Shown piece after piece: positions 11,717 through 22,862 of a stretch of DNA of 64,000 nucleotides. The notes below the pieces were generated by a model, which ran no database searches, was not told where the DNA came from, and saw only the letters and a program-made list of their open reading frames with translations. A program made the position numbers and the translations under genes. Each line of letters starts with the position of its first letter. Within the stretch, counting starts at the first letter, position 1. This DNA is from Carposina sasakii (taxonomy: Eukaryota; Arthropoda; Insecta; Lepidoptera; Carposinidae): positions 6,455,501-6,519,500 of the forward strand of contig CP053159.1 of NCBI GenBank assembly GCA_014607495.2, written 5' to 3'.

Positions 11717-12300
11717 TCACCTTGTTTCTCCTGCTTTATATTTTCTGTTGAATTTGGACGGAAAAAACTTGTGTGTGCCTCCTTGTTGTTTAATAGCGTC
11801 GGAGAGCTTTTCATCGTCAAACAGACGATATTCTGTAGGAGGAATATCTTGTAACAAACCCACGAGCACTTTATTCTTTGGTCTGTAGGTGCTCCTCCTC
11901 ATCCTCAGTACCTCGCTTTTACGTCCGCACACATATTGAAGGAAGTCATCGGAGCTTTTGCGAAATTTTGAGTCTATGGCTAAAAAGTCGTAGCCTACTT
12001 TCTGTCGGATACTATTAGGTAAATTGTCACATACTTCTTTAAATATCTTACGTTGTTGTAATAATCCATATGTGATGGCACCTAAGGAATGGTCAAATTT
12101 TTCCAGGAGCGCTATTGATGTTAATGGTTTAAAATGTGATTGGTTTTTAGGGAACGAAAAGCTGGAGATTCTTGGAACTGCTTCTGTACATCAGAATATC
12201 TTAAGTTGCCCCAGCTTTGCGTTCCTAACCTTTGGCACTCTATCCCTTGTTTTAAAAGTACAGGGTTGGCTTTTGATTACTTGCTTTCCTTTTCAATAGT
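11717..12300 (-). pseudogene. DIRS gag-like region, C-terminal part
   Basis: An open minus-strand frame from about 12176 to 11717 contains DDFLQYVCGRKSEV and NKVLVGLLQDIPP, followed by FFPSKFNRKYKAG. A preceding segment (12300-12165) reads in a different frame, so a frameshift lies near 12165. These features match the first ORF of DIRS elements as I know it, which is presumed to be a nucleic-acid-binding gag-like protein. Direct experimental knowledge of its role in insects is slight. The region lies between the N-terminal gag piece and the RT. Confidence 0.6.
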
Positions 12301-12483
12301 ATTCGGCTCGAAGTCATAGCTTTTGTATTGACTCTCTGTCTCCTCAATTTCTTGAGACTGTTTTGAAAAGTCTAACTGTTGCTGCATTTCCGAAATTTTA
12401 GCATTTAGGCTATTTTCACGATTAACCGAAACGGAGCCGATTCGTCTGCTTTTTAATTGTGAGAGCTCGCTATGCTGCTCTGG

Positions 12484-13272
12484 TTAGACTTCTATGTCGT
12501 CCGTACTATCTGGCAATGAGTCAAATGACGTATATAAAGCACCATCGTCAGTGGCCCGAATATTCTCCAAGTTGGGTTTGTCTGGTGTTAGGTATTCCCT
12601 CAAAGATTTAATGCTCTGATTTGTGTCTACCGAAACCTGAATCAGCTTGTTAAACATTTCAATTTGTTGTTGGAGCACCGCAGCCAAAAGATGGTCCGAA
12701 CTTCCTTGTTCAATATGAGAAGTGTTTCTGCGTTTTTTGTGGTGTTCGCTGGAATGCACGGGAGAAAGACTTATTTTCTTTGAGAATCCCGGTTGTGACC
12801 TGGGGGATTCCGTTGTACTTGAAGTCCTTTCATTTGTACTCTTAGCTTTTGACGTTTTCATAGGAGTGATCTGAGATCTTATTTTCGTTACTACATCCAT
12901 AAATTTCATGTAACAGAAATCGTGTATCATTTGCATAGTTTTATGTGGAGCATAGATCAGAGCTTTTTCTAATTCCCAAGTACAAAGCTTTCGCCTTATT
13001 TGTCTATTGGATCTCTCTGAAAGCGTGGAAATACCAAAGGCTTTTGCGAGGACTTCATTCGGTATCGCAAACCTCAGCTTAGCTTCGACAGTTTTCGGAA
13101 TTTCTTTCCCAAATAACTCGGAGAATGAGTAATTGCAAATTTCCCATGTTCGCCAATCATCCGGGAATCTTTCTTCAAAGTAGTCGACTAGAGTAGTCCA
13201 AGCTATCGTATCCGCATCCAGGGGCGGATTGAAAGCGATTTCACCGAGGGTTTTAATTCCCCTGACACCTTT
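12484..13272 (-). pseudogene. DIRS gag-like region, N-terminal part
   Basis: The frame is open for about 262 codons from just inside a stop at 13273 to the stop at 12484, longer than an ATG-limited reading would suggest. It begins GEIAFNPPLDADTIAWTT and continues through a charged stretch. The last 100 residues are Ser/Thr/Lys-rich, with a predicted helical QQQIEMFNKLIQ segment. No zinc knuckle is visible. Its position upstream of the RT on the same strand supports the gag-like assignment. The real start is unclear because the frame is closed upstream. Confidence 0.6.
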
Positions 13273-13599
13273 TTAGCTTTCTCACAATGAAACGGTAAAA
13301 AAAACGAGATATGGTAAGTGGTTTAATTTGAGCCACAGATTTTTCATGGGTAGAAGCGGTTATAACCCATAGGGTTTAAAGAGCGCCTTCCAGCCTGACG
13401 GCGCGGATTCAGTCCCCCGTCAAGAGCCTGTATCCCTGAATCTTAATCCATGTACGGGTTTTAAGGTTATTGTTATCCCGAACAGGGTCAACTAGACGGC
13501 CTGCCAAGCTCAATATTGTTCGAAACTCACATTGCCAAAGATCTGGCATTTGTTTTACGGTCCAATATATATAGTAATATGCCATTCGTAAGGCGCTAT

Positions 13600-13830
13600 T
13601 TTGTAGCCTCGAACACGTGTCGCACTAAGTCGATGCGACAATTACTATAGATCATGCGAGGGCGCATCAAAACGAGACGTACGTGTCGTAACAATCCATG
13701 CGACGAAGCATTAACTGATATTATAATGTCGCATCGGGCCATACGATGTAGCATCGCGATATGACACCGTCGCATCCCGATACGACACCGCCGCATCAAT
13801 CACGTTGCTTGATGCGACTAATGTAATCAC
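13600..13830. repeat. Cluster of GATGCGAC / GTCGCATC motifs
   Basis: About ten exact or near matches to GATGCGAC in both orientations occur in 230 bp (for example GTCGATGCGAC, ATGTCGCATCGG, CGTCGCATCCCG, TTGATGCGAC). A related motif set (GACGACG, GATGCGAC) is at 22105-22345. Dense, short, two-orientation motifs of this sort are typical of subterminal transposase-binding regions of DNA transposons. Confidence 0.65.
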
Positions 13831-14005
13831 AAGGTTATTCTGTGACCAAAATGCACTTCTCGTCGCTGGGCCTAGGGCGCCAAGCGGAAATCTTTTAGGT
13901 AGATATTTTATCTATCATAAACAATACCAACCTGTAGACTTAAGTTTTAACACAGATTTTTTCTTTTCGAGACGAAACGTGTTGTTTACTTGAGAGTTTT
14001 AAGCG

Positions 14006-14187
14006 TACTGAGGGCAATATGGCCACGGCGTGCTGCTTCAAAAGGAAAACTCATTAAACATTACAAATGGCGCAACAGGGCAGGTGAACATAGACTAAAG
14101 GGAGGAGAAAGAGACAGATATAGGTTGAGAGAGAGAGAGAGAGCGTAATCTCAAGTGGTTCAAGCTGATGGCTCGAACACCTAAATG
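14006..14187. repeat. DIRS right terminal inverted repeat
   Basis: Reverse complement of 8895-9078 with scattered differences. It includes a GAGAGAGAGAGAGAG run replacing the CT-rich run of the left copy. Confidence 0.8.
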
Positions 14188-14655
14188 ATGCTTATATGAA
14201 AAAATACTAATATTAATATGAAAATCATCAATTACAATAGCGAAAACAATTAAAAGTATAGGTATATTATATGCCTATTATATTTGTGACATGTCAGCAC
14301 TTTTATGCTTCCATATTCTTATAGCTACGAGTATATCTAGCGTAAACCCATGCTAAAAGTCCTGGACCACACTCATTAAGCCGGTTTTCCTCTTAACTAA
14401 CCTGATACATCATAATTATAATTTCAGTTTTAATTAAATCAATTTCAACCAAGACCAAAATGAAGGACGCTCTTATTAAAATTATTCACCTAAAGCGAGT
14501 TTCATTAGCATAACAATCTTCAACAATGCAGGTGTGTTACTGTCTTAAATCTAACAGATAGCTGCAGATACACAAGCACTGTTAAAAATCACAAATATTA
14601 ATTTAATATTTATGGATTTTTTGAAGACATAATATACAAATCCCGATGATAATTC
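14188..14655. other. AT-rich spacer, nothing recognised
   Basis: No motif, shared repeat or credible open frame seen. Confidence 0.4.
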
Positions 14656-14699
14656 ATAGTGAAATAAATATATAACTGAATATACGATAGGGTTAATAG

Positions 14700-14835
14700 T
14701 TAATAGAAATATCTATTACTTGGAAACAAACATCGACATTCATCGTTTACACCTTCCGGGAATCGAACCCAGAACCTAAGGCGTCGCAGGCAAGGTTACT
14801 TACTACAAACTATACCAAATCGGCCGTCAACTTAA
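14700..14835 (-). repeat. SINE-2 (tRNA-headed), degraded copy
   Basis: Inverted relative to 15253-15370. The minus strand reads GGTTCTGGGTTCGATTCCCGG (B box), then CGATGAATGTCGATGTTTG. It starts with the ACGGCCGATTTGGT-type head. Confidence 0.75.
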
Positions 14836-14894
14836 AAATTAATTATAATTATCCTTGTGGGTTTAGGAATATGATTTATATCCCAAATAGGAGA

Positions 14895-14985
14895 GACGTG
14901 GTTCCCGGTTTGCGAGAGGTCTTAAGTTCAAATCTCACTCGGGTGATTTTTTTTTTTCATTTTCTTAATAGCATTTATAATTATC
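14895..14985 (+). repeat. SINE-1-like tRNA fragment and tail
   Basis: Contains GAGGTCTTAAGTTCAAATCT and CACTCGGGTGATTTTTTTTT, a degraded B box and T-rich start of the SINE-1 tail. Confidence 0.55.
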
Positions 14986-15252
14986 CTTGTATCTTGAAAG
15001 TTAAACTATAAATTAAATATACCTACCTGTTTTACTGGATATAGGTGACTGGAATTAAAATACTATTGCGGCAGTATTGACATTCGATCGAGCACCCCTT
15101 TGTTTTTGTAGTGTTAGGAATGAAAGTTAAGCGATAAATTGAATTTTGTGATATACGGTGAACTTTGCGGACGTGTGTAGTGTTATTATTAGGGTGGCTG
15201 TAGATAAACCGAGCGTGCAATATCTTGTGGCTGCTTGCAAGATTATTATTTT

Positions 15253-15495
15253 GACGGCCGATTGGTGTAGTTGGTAGTGGCCCTGCCTGCGACGCCATAG
15301 GTCCTGGGTTCGAATCCCGGTAGGTGCAAACATTGATGTGATGAATATCGATGTTTGTTTCCGAGTCATGGATGTTTATATACTTATCTATGTATTTATA
15401 TACCGTTGCTTTTAGTACCCACGACACAAGACCTTAGGGATCTTAGTGTGGGACTAAGTCAATGTGTTGTGAAGTGTGTGAATATTTATTTATTT
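15253..15495 (+). repeat. SINE-2 (tRNA-headed), better copy
   Basis: The head has an A box (TTGGTGTAGTTGGTAG) and a B box (GGTTCGAATCC) at tRNA-like spacing. A body follows (CGATGTTTGTTTCCGAG ... GGGATCTTAGTGTGGGAC) and an A/T tail of TATTTATT units. It is transcribed by Pol III in principle. The anticodon region does not fold into a credible functional tRNA. The ORFs read through it are shadows. Confidence 0.8.
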
Positions 15496-15969
15496 ATTAT
15501 TATTTATTATTATCAAACTGTATAGTTACCTGAATTTTGGATTAGATTTAGAAAAATGAGGGCAAATTTTTACAGATGTAACTTATGTAGATCCATATCT
15601 ATTCTAATTTTACAAATTAGGAAGGTATATTCCGAGGAATTCATGAGGCGTAATTTAATATGAGAACAGAATTTAAAAAAATCTGAAAAAAGACAAATGG
15701 ATATAATACTATTATATAAGGCTGTGTATATATGGTTGTCTTTCCATATACTTATAAAAACACACAAATCCGCGATCACTTAGCGGCATTATTTTCACAG
15801 GGACCCAATATTATTCTGGCTTCCCGAGATTATTGGCTGTACATAAGTGGTCCGGGCAGTTTGTTTATTTTCTTTCTTACGGGTTATAGGAGGCTTCGGC
15901 TTATCGCCGACGGCCAGCCGACTCGTGGGAAACCACGTCTCTCCTATTTGGGATATAAATCATAAAAAC

Positions 15970-16646
15970 ACACACTTCCTTTCCGCAAAATGCTTCGGGC
16001 GAAATCTATTTCCTTTGAAAGCAATATTGATAAGTAAAATGCGGGACCGACCTGATAGGTTTTGTCACCTATGAGAGAGCTTTTGAAAGGAAATATTTAG
16101 AGCGTAATGACGTTGAAGTAATGCGTTTTGCGCCTCGTGAAGAGATGTTATATTGTTGTGCAAAAATACTCGTAGTTGTAGGCATGCGCGGTCTTTAAGT
16201 TGTAGAAGGATTGTTATTGACAATAGTAGACTCGGTAGGTGGGTATTAGTGGGTTTTAGGCCTTCTTGTATCAACGAGGGATTTTCTGACAAGTTGTAAA
16301 AAAATGCTTCATTGAGTAAATCTAGATTACCGTATTACTACAAGTGGGCCTTAAATATAAACCTGATGACATATTATAGGTATATATGGAATACACGTGT
16401 AATATCATATTGTTATCTCTCAGTCATATTTTTTCTAATATCCTGTTTCATATGAATAAGTTCATGAAAGCCGGAAGCCAATTTCCGTAAGAAGGGATTT
16501 GGTTTCAAATATAATTTGCTAAAACAAATTGATCCATTCAATGTACTTACTTACATTTTAATCTAAATTCCATTAATAACCAAATAATAATTCTATAAAC
16601 TGAGCTTAACCCGTTCGTCAAGCATATCACAATCTGTTAACGCTAT
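15970..16646. other. No supported feature
   Basis: A 75-codon minus-strand frame (16292-16065) has no recognisable family signature. Confidence 0.4.
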
Positions 16647-17024
16647 ACAGGATGATTTTTGGTCGTCAACGTTTCCGAAAACTACGGAATCTCCTCATCA
16701 TCACGATCATTTTTCTCCATGGAAGCATACCTGGGAAGTGTCTGGTTTCCAAAATATTAGGGTCCAATGTTGAGTAAATAGACAGCGTTTTTCTGCATAA
16801 ATGCACATAGACGCGCGTAGCAAGATTTTTTCATGAGAAATAATTAATATCTGTCTATAAAAGAACTAACATAAACACTAGACACTATAAATTTCGTCCG
16901 ATCAAGTAATTAAAAAAATAAAAAAAATAAAAAATTCCCAGCATTTTTTTTGGCATCAACTTACTTTATTTGATGTATAGAGTACGTACCCTTCGTTAAT
17001 GGTGGCCACAAAAAAACACCCTGT
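16647..17024 (+). mobile_element. ACAGGGTG-ended MITE B, copy 2
   Basis: Same element as 7232-7615, also flanked by TA. It starts ACAGGATG (one change from the consensus end) and ends CACCCTGT. Differences are scattered substitutions and length changes in the A/T run near 16910-16940. Confidence 0.8.
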
Positions 17025-17595
17025 ATAATCGTATTTTGAAACATAAAATAATTGCTCATTATCTTGTAATGTAATTATAGCTCCTCTTGGGACAACCACG
17101 ACTCACTTCCTGTTCATATAGCGTTTTGGCGCATATTTCACAATACTGCATCCAATATATAGGTATGTCCTATAAATAGTTTACAAATACTTTTTAAAAA
17201 TGAGTAAAAATGTATATTTTAAAATTGACAATTTGTTATGACCACGACATTACATTTTCTACTAAGTTTAGGTTTTCTACACAATGAATGCAGATCATAT
17301 TTTTGAATTTTGGTAAACTAATTTGGCGCTTGGCCACACATGATATCTTATAAGTAGGTACTGAAGTTTGTTCCAAATAAAAAAACTAGCATAATATTGG
17401 TACTAATCGTAATGTTAGTCATGTCAAAGTAAAGAAACAATACAACTGACCCACCCTTGACCATTACTCAGAAGTTGGCTTTAAAATATTCCTGCGTCAA
17501 AACGTTCGATATTCTCCAATCATATGCATTTATATTAATAGAGTAATAAGATGCTAGAATGTGTCTGTGTTAAATGGCAGGAGAGAGAGGTGCCT
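17025..17595. other. No supported feature
   Basis: AT-rich sequence with no shared repeat or credible frame. Confidence 0.4.
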
Positions 17596-17599
17596 AACA

Positions 17600-17750
17600 A
17601 ATTGAAAATCAATGAACCACGGAATTCAATTTCATATTGAAAGGCATCTCTCATGCTCTAAGGCGGTGCAGATAGCACTACACTTATCTTTCTCTTTGAC
17701 TCCGCCTCGCTAAAGGCAATACGTTCTGACGCGCGAAATGGTATTCGGAA
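17600..17750 (-). repeat. Interspersed repeat B, copy 2
   Basis: Reverse-orientation relative of 2330-2505 (GAATTCAATTTCATATTGAA core). Diverged. Confidence 0.6.
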
Positions 17751-18788
17751 TTTTGAATAGTCTGCTAGATGATACGGGTAAAGAAACGTTTTGTACAGTC
17801 ATGACTACTGAGAACCCTTAAGAAATCTCTTAAATCAGTAAGATGAATAGATAACTTTAAGGTATTAGCCGTGCAAAGAAAATTATGACGAACTAGTTGT
17901 TGCTTGCGATTTTGTTCGCGCGGTCTACAGAATGTGGCCTAGGTATGTTCTTCCCCTATACCTATATACCTAAGTTAGTTTAGTTACAATCCGTAATGGT
18001 CAGTTTCAACAGCTTGCAAGCTATTTAACAAAAGACTGTACCCGTAAGCCATCTGTGTATTACTTCATGATCAAAGTTGAAGTTCTATGGTTCTATGAAT
18101 TAAAATGTATTTTTTAAATTTAAAAGAGTCTTTAAGCTATTATTTAAATACTTACCAATAGATATTGTAATTTAGTCGACCTTCCACCTTTCATCTCAAA
18201 ATGGCATCTAAAGGGTCGGACCGAACAAATATTTGTAAACGGTCCAAGCCGAAATCACTCGACTCCTCTTGACCCCAAGGTAAGAACAAACCGATAGTCC
18301 AGGTAATTACTGATTAATCAATATTGGAAAGCTCTCTACATTTTGTTACTGAAAATATTTCACTTAGGTGTTCTAAAGTTCAGCTACTTCTTGTTACGTA
18401 AGCGAAGTTATTTATCTACACAGAGGTTTGAAACTTGGTTCTGATTATTTAAATGTCGATTTTGTTGTAATTCATATTAATGGGTACTTGTTTATAATAA
18501 ATCGCGATATATTTATTTATTTTGTTCACATATGTATACGATCTTAACAATTTGCTCTCTACTCAATAAAGCGCAGATACCTATCTCAGTTCTGTTTTTT
18601 CTCCATAGAAGCTGGTTTCGAAGAATTCTGTACAATATTCCTAAGACTTCTGGTGGAAACTTAGAAAATACCATGTTCTATTTAGTGCAGACTTTTGAAA
18701 TGATCTAAAGAATCTGAAAAATAAAGTTAAAGCTGTCTCTATCTTGATCAAGTTTTTCAGAAAGACAGCATCAAATTTATTCTTCATA
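17751..18788. other. Unassigned; one possible short exon
   Basis: Mostly AT-rich and featureless. At 18201-18272 an ATG in good context opens 23 codons, then a stop and a consensus donor AAG|GTAAGA at about 18276-18284. This is not enough to call a gene. Confidence 0.3.
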
Positions 18789-19434
18789 CTAGTGGACGCC
18801 CGCGACTCCGCCCGCGTGGACTACAGAAAAAACAAAATGTCGAAATTATCCAAGATAAAAACATTTTCCCGGGATAAAATGTATATATGTTAAGTGGGAC
18901 CTGTCACAATATATTCCTGAAAACTGCATCGAAATCGGTTCAGCCGTTTCTGAGATTAGCGTGCACAAACGCACAGACAAACAGAAAAATTTTTCAAAAA
19001 TCATCGTTATGGGTTCTATTGCATTGATAAAGATCTCCTATAATATTTTATCTCATATATCTTCCAAGTACAGACAGCTATAATATACCTTATATAACAT
19101 ATATAATATATATATACAGGGTGTAACAAAAAGGGTATGTTAAGCGAAAAGCTATGTAAATAGCCCACTGTAGAGAACCTATCCACAAAATTTGAGACCC
19201 GAAATCACATGTTTATTTTTCCCGATAGTATGGAGAATTTTTAAATATCTCAGGAATTTTCATATAATCTTTAAAAATAAAAATGTGATTTCGAGTCTCA
19301 AATTTTGGAAATAGGTTCTCTATAGTGGGCTATTTACATATCTTTTCGCTTAACATACCCTTTCTGTTACACCCTGTATATATAACGCCTAATACAATTT
19401 CAGCTATCCGTTACATTTTTATTATATGTATAGA
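18789..19434 (-). mobile_element. Helitron-like copy D, split by a nested insertion
   Basis: The CTAG-containing 3' end is at 18789-18792 and the 5' TCTATACATATAATAAAA end is at about 19417-19434, both on the minus strand. The element is interrupted between 19080 and 19401, where CAGCTA appears on both sides of a 320-bp insert that contains a hairpin MITE. Its body matches copy A (4411-4715). Confidence 0.7.
19116..19377. mobile_element. Hairpin MITE C, copy 1 (ACAGGGTGT ends)
   Basis: The whole 262 bp is close to a palindrome: ACAGGGTGTAACAAAAAGGG at the left is mirrored by CCCTTTCTGTTACACCCTGT at the right. Arms are about 110 bp around a short AT-rich centre. TA flanks both ends. It lies within the insertion that splits Helitron-like copy D. 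Related copies cluster at 59.3-61.3 kb. Confidence 0.85.
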
Positions 19435-19609
19435 TAAGCTACTTGACCATTGGAACAATCGGCTCTTAAGAGGTGAAATTTGTAGCCATAGACTATTTTT
19501 ACAATTTATGGTCAGCTAGAGATCTCTGTCATGAACGACGTTCCCATGTTTAACAAATTAGGTGTTCATAACATCTGTATGATTTTATTTTGATTTTTCT
19601 TTAGAATCA

Positions 19610-19805
19610 CACATCAGCTTATTGCAGTCCACTGCTGGACGTAGTCTCCCCCAGAACACGCCACAAGGCTACTGCCATATGGCTTTTGCCCATAGTCGCG
19701 GCACGGTAGACAGGCGGATAAGTAAACGCTGCCCACTTCCTGGAAACCCATAATCACCAATTCTACTCTGTCGACACTAGACGGTATACGGTGAAATATC
19801 ATAGT
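19610..19805 (-). mobile_element. RTE-type LINE tail / derived retroposon, copy 2
   Basis: Degraded version of 1605-1862 (CATCAGCTTATTGCAGTCCA, GCTGGACGTAG, CCCATAGTCGC, CTGCCCACTTCCTGGAAA). Confidence 0.65.
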
Positions 19806-22104
19806 TCCCATAAACTCTCTTCCATGTTAAGAGCATTACGTTTCAAAATTGTTAAAGAGTTTAACCATCATTACCTATAGGTCTATACATAGTAGCAGAA
19901 ATCAGAAAAGTTTGGAACTATTTCTAGTTCATAAGCGTTACACACATTTTAGCCCACCTTGTAATTAAATGTAATATTCGAGTTTTCCTTTATGTTTACA
20001 GTGACTTAACACGCAATAGATTAAAGAAAACAAAGGCTGTTCCTAATAACAGTGTATAGTTGGTTATTATACGCAGTTACTGTTATGACAAACTAGGTTA
20101 ATTAAAAATCAGCTTACACGAATAAAGTTATACTGCCGTAGATAAGTGGATTATCAATAAATAATGTCCTCCTACCATATTACGATTACGGTGGCCAATC
20201 TCAACGGAGATTAGCCAACTGCAAATATTACGAGTATATTGCACAAGTGTGTGCGCAAACACAGTACATTCTCTACACCTTAACTCTTATAGAAAGCCGA
20301 CACGACGGGATATGACAGGGGTTAGGTGCAGGACTATCAGTATTACGCAAGTGTAAATTTTTTCTATTTATATTTTTCTACTTGAAATCCATACATGAAA
20401 TAAATTCAGTGGTACAGACCCGTAACTGTTATCGAACCTACGCCCCGCGCACGTATCACCGCTAGGGTGTATGTAAGTGACAAACACGCAAATACATATT
20501 AACAAGTGGTAATCGGTGAGCAGCCTGCTATATATTTTAGTATTTTTTTTTTTACTGTAATCTACTAACATAGACATAAGATCTTGTAACACTAACAAAC
20601 TTTGGGCTCATTTGTCTGTCAATAAATAATTTTTATTTTATTTTTATTTATTGATATGCTAACTTCAGACCATGATTGTTAAACAACAATTTCATAGTAA
20701 AGGTTTTGTTTTTGAACCCTTATGGAGAATCAAATGTATTTTATTTCAATAATATACTGTACTATCTACTTACTAAGTATAATGCAGATAGTAATAACCA
20801 AATACGTTATAACGTGGTTACAACAGTATTAAGTAACAACAAAACATTTTAGTTTTGACGTCTAATTGGATTTTGGTGTCGTTAAGGCATCTTCCGAGAA
20901 TTATTAATGTAATTATCGAAGAAAATACACCGCCATTTTGTCTGAAAGGGATAAGGCAAATTAAATTTCTATGATCGGGAATTGGATCCCCATCATGGAA
21001 AAGCGGATCAGAGTATTATTTTTCTATCTAACAATAGCTATATTATTAGGTAGGTACATAAACCTATAGTAAAATATTTTCTTCAGTATACATAAGTTTC
21101 AAGATTTTCTATTGCGTTTACGCTTACTTTTGTACCTACCTATATATTTATGTATTCAATTTCAATTGTAACCACTTATAGTATTTGTTATATTGATTTT
21201 ATCATAATAATGCCCATAGATCAGGCAAAGAAGAAGTGTTATACAACATTTATTAGTTGGCGTCAATTAGACCAAGTAAGTACTTAACTAATTTCGCATT
21301 TAAAATCTATACGCAAGACACTGAGATTGCGCCGTAAGATTTAAGGCGATCGGTGCAATCGGTGTTAGTTTTGTCGATTTTTCTCATCTATTACAAAACA
21401 TAGGAAAGCGATATTTAACAATCAAATTCTTCATTATACTACTCGTATCTTACTTTTTGTGGTTGCAGAAACACGATTCATAGACTTTTTTACGATAAAA
21501 AAAACACGTCAAAGATATCTCTTTTAAATCAGATTTGTTCATTTTACAGGCAAACTAAAGCGATTTAAGCCACTATTTTTGTACCAATAGAGTTGTCTAA
21601 ACACACTCTTAAAACGTGTGGTGTTCAAATAAAACACAAAGATATGTTTTGTCGCTTACGTTCTTTTATTTTAAGATAGTCCCTGCTCATTTTTGTATGG
21701 GAATAAACGTCCCTCCACCCACCCTCAGTCGGCCCCCGGCTTTGATCGACGATGGGTCTGTGTCAGTCGTTCTACCGCGCTGTTATTTTTCTCTGTTAAA
21801 TTTTAACTGACTTTTTACTGGCTGACATTAGTATCTAAAGGTAAATTTATATTAGGTACTACAAAAGGAATTAGATATGTATTAGGAAATAGCGGGACGC
21901 AAGATCCAACGTTGCAATGATTGACTCTTAGATAATTACTATAAAAATATTTTAGCGATATTTTACCTGTACTGATGCGGGGCTTTGCTAGAATAAACCA
22001 GATACCAAAGGAGTTATTGGTGCTCAAGTTTTAAATTAAATAAGTTTTTAGGTACTGTAATATAATTTTAATACAGAACGGGTTGTCTGTAGGGAAATAA
22101 ATAC
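19806..22104. other. Long AT-rich stretch, nothing recognised
   Basis: Short frames only. A GC-richer patch at 21700-21780 (CCCTCAGTCGGCCCCCGGCT) has no identifiable function. Confidence 0.4.
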
Positions 22105-22345
22105 GATATGACGTGTCGCGTCGTGGAAATCTACGACGAGCGTCACGTCGTGAAGATCTAAGACGAGCGTCGCAAAAATTTACGACGCAACATCGTAACA
22201 TGCTACGATGTACGGCACGTGCACGTACACACGTGTCGTCAATACAATGCAGGATGAAAAAATAAAATAGATACGAGTCGATTTCCACGATGCGACAACG
22301 CATCGTGAAACGACGCCGCAGCATGTGTGGAAGCCCTTAGTTACG
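22105..22345. repeat. CG-rich motif cluster, probable DNA-transposon end
   Basis: Many GACGAG/ACGACG/GTCGTC and GATGCGAC motifs in both orientations within 240 bp, ending in GTGTGGAAGCCC. Similar motif logic to 13600-13830. The surrounding sequence is AT-rich, so the CpG density is conspicuous. The partner end was not located. Confidence 0.5.
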
Positions 22346-22505
22346 TTTGTAACTTTTCTCATTTAGTTGATTTACTTATTAGTAATCTGAAGATGTCGCT
22401 GTGTGTTACCGAATGAAATGATATTTCAACGCTGTAACCGTAGTTCCTTATTCTGCCACTTCGCAGATAATTTGATAAACGCACACATTCCAATCACTCA
22501 TAATA

Positions 22506-22850
22506 ATCTGACTAATATTGTAAACGCGAAAGTTTGTGAGGATGTATGTATGTTTGTTGCTCTTTCACGCAAAAACTACTGAATGGATTTTGATGAAACT
22601 TCACAATAATATAGCTTACACGTACATATCAGAATAACAGTGGACTCTGCTAGGATTACATTTTAGACCAACGCCCTGTTAATAAGTTTTTCATTTTTGT
22701 AAATAAAAATGTAATCTGTTTTTCCGTGCCAAATAAACAATAAACACATAGGCTACAATTTAGCCGCGTGGTGCCGGCAGAGTAGAGTTTGTACCACCCC
22801 TTGCCTGCCCGTGGGTAGGCCTGCCAGTCGGAGTTGAGTGCGTCCACTAG
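22506..22850 (+). mobile_element. Helitron-like element, variant 2
   Basis: CTAATATTGTAAACGCGAAA start region, GCTCTTTCACGCAAAAACTA body and GCGTCCACTAG end followed by T. A fragment matching the RTE-associated repeat (minus orientation) is inserted at about 22755-22812 (GTGCCGGCAGAGTAGAGTTT). Confidence 0.6.
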
Positions 22851-22862
22851 TGTCAAATATAT

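Larger units (their letters stand above)
8863..14187 (-). mobile_element. Decayed DIRS-type tyrosine-recombinase retrotransposon
   Basis: On the minus strand the order is gag-like region (13272-11717), reverse transcriptase (about 11530-10750), RNase H (10733-10200) and tyrosine recombinase (about 10085-9290). Oppositely oriented terminal sequences flank it at 8863-9220 and 14006-14187. That combination of RT and RNase H with a recombinase instead of an integrase, inside inverted rather than long direct repeats, is the DIRS hallmark. Each coding part is broken by frameshifts and stops, and the recombinase lacks its catalytic end. A GATGCGAC-rich segment (13600-13830) sits between gag and the upstream terminal repeat and may be a later insertion. 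It is a dead copy; whether full-length relatives exist in this genome cannot be told from here. Confidence 0.85.
14872..15962. repeat. 30-bp perfect inverted repeats 1.0 kb apart
   Basis: 14872-14901 (TGATTTATATCCCAAATAGG and onward) is the exact reverse complement of 15933-15962. They bracket SINE-2. Either two copies of one unnamed repeat in opposite orientation or the ends of a degraded inverted-repeat element. Confidence 0.7.
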
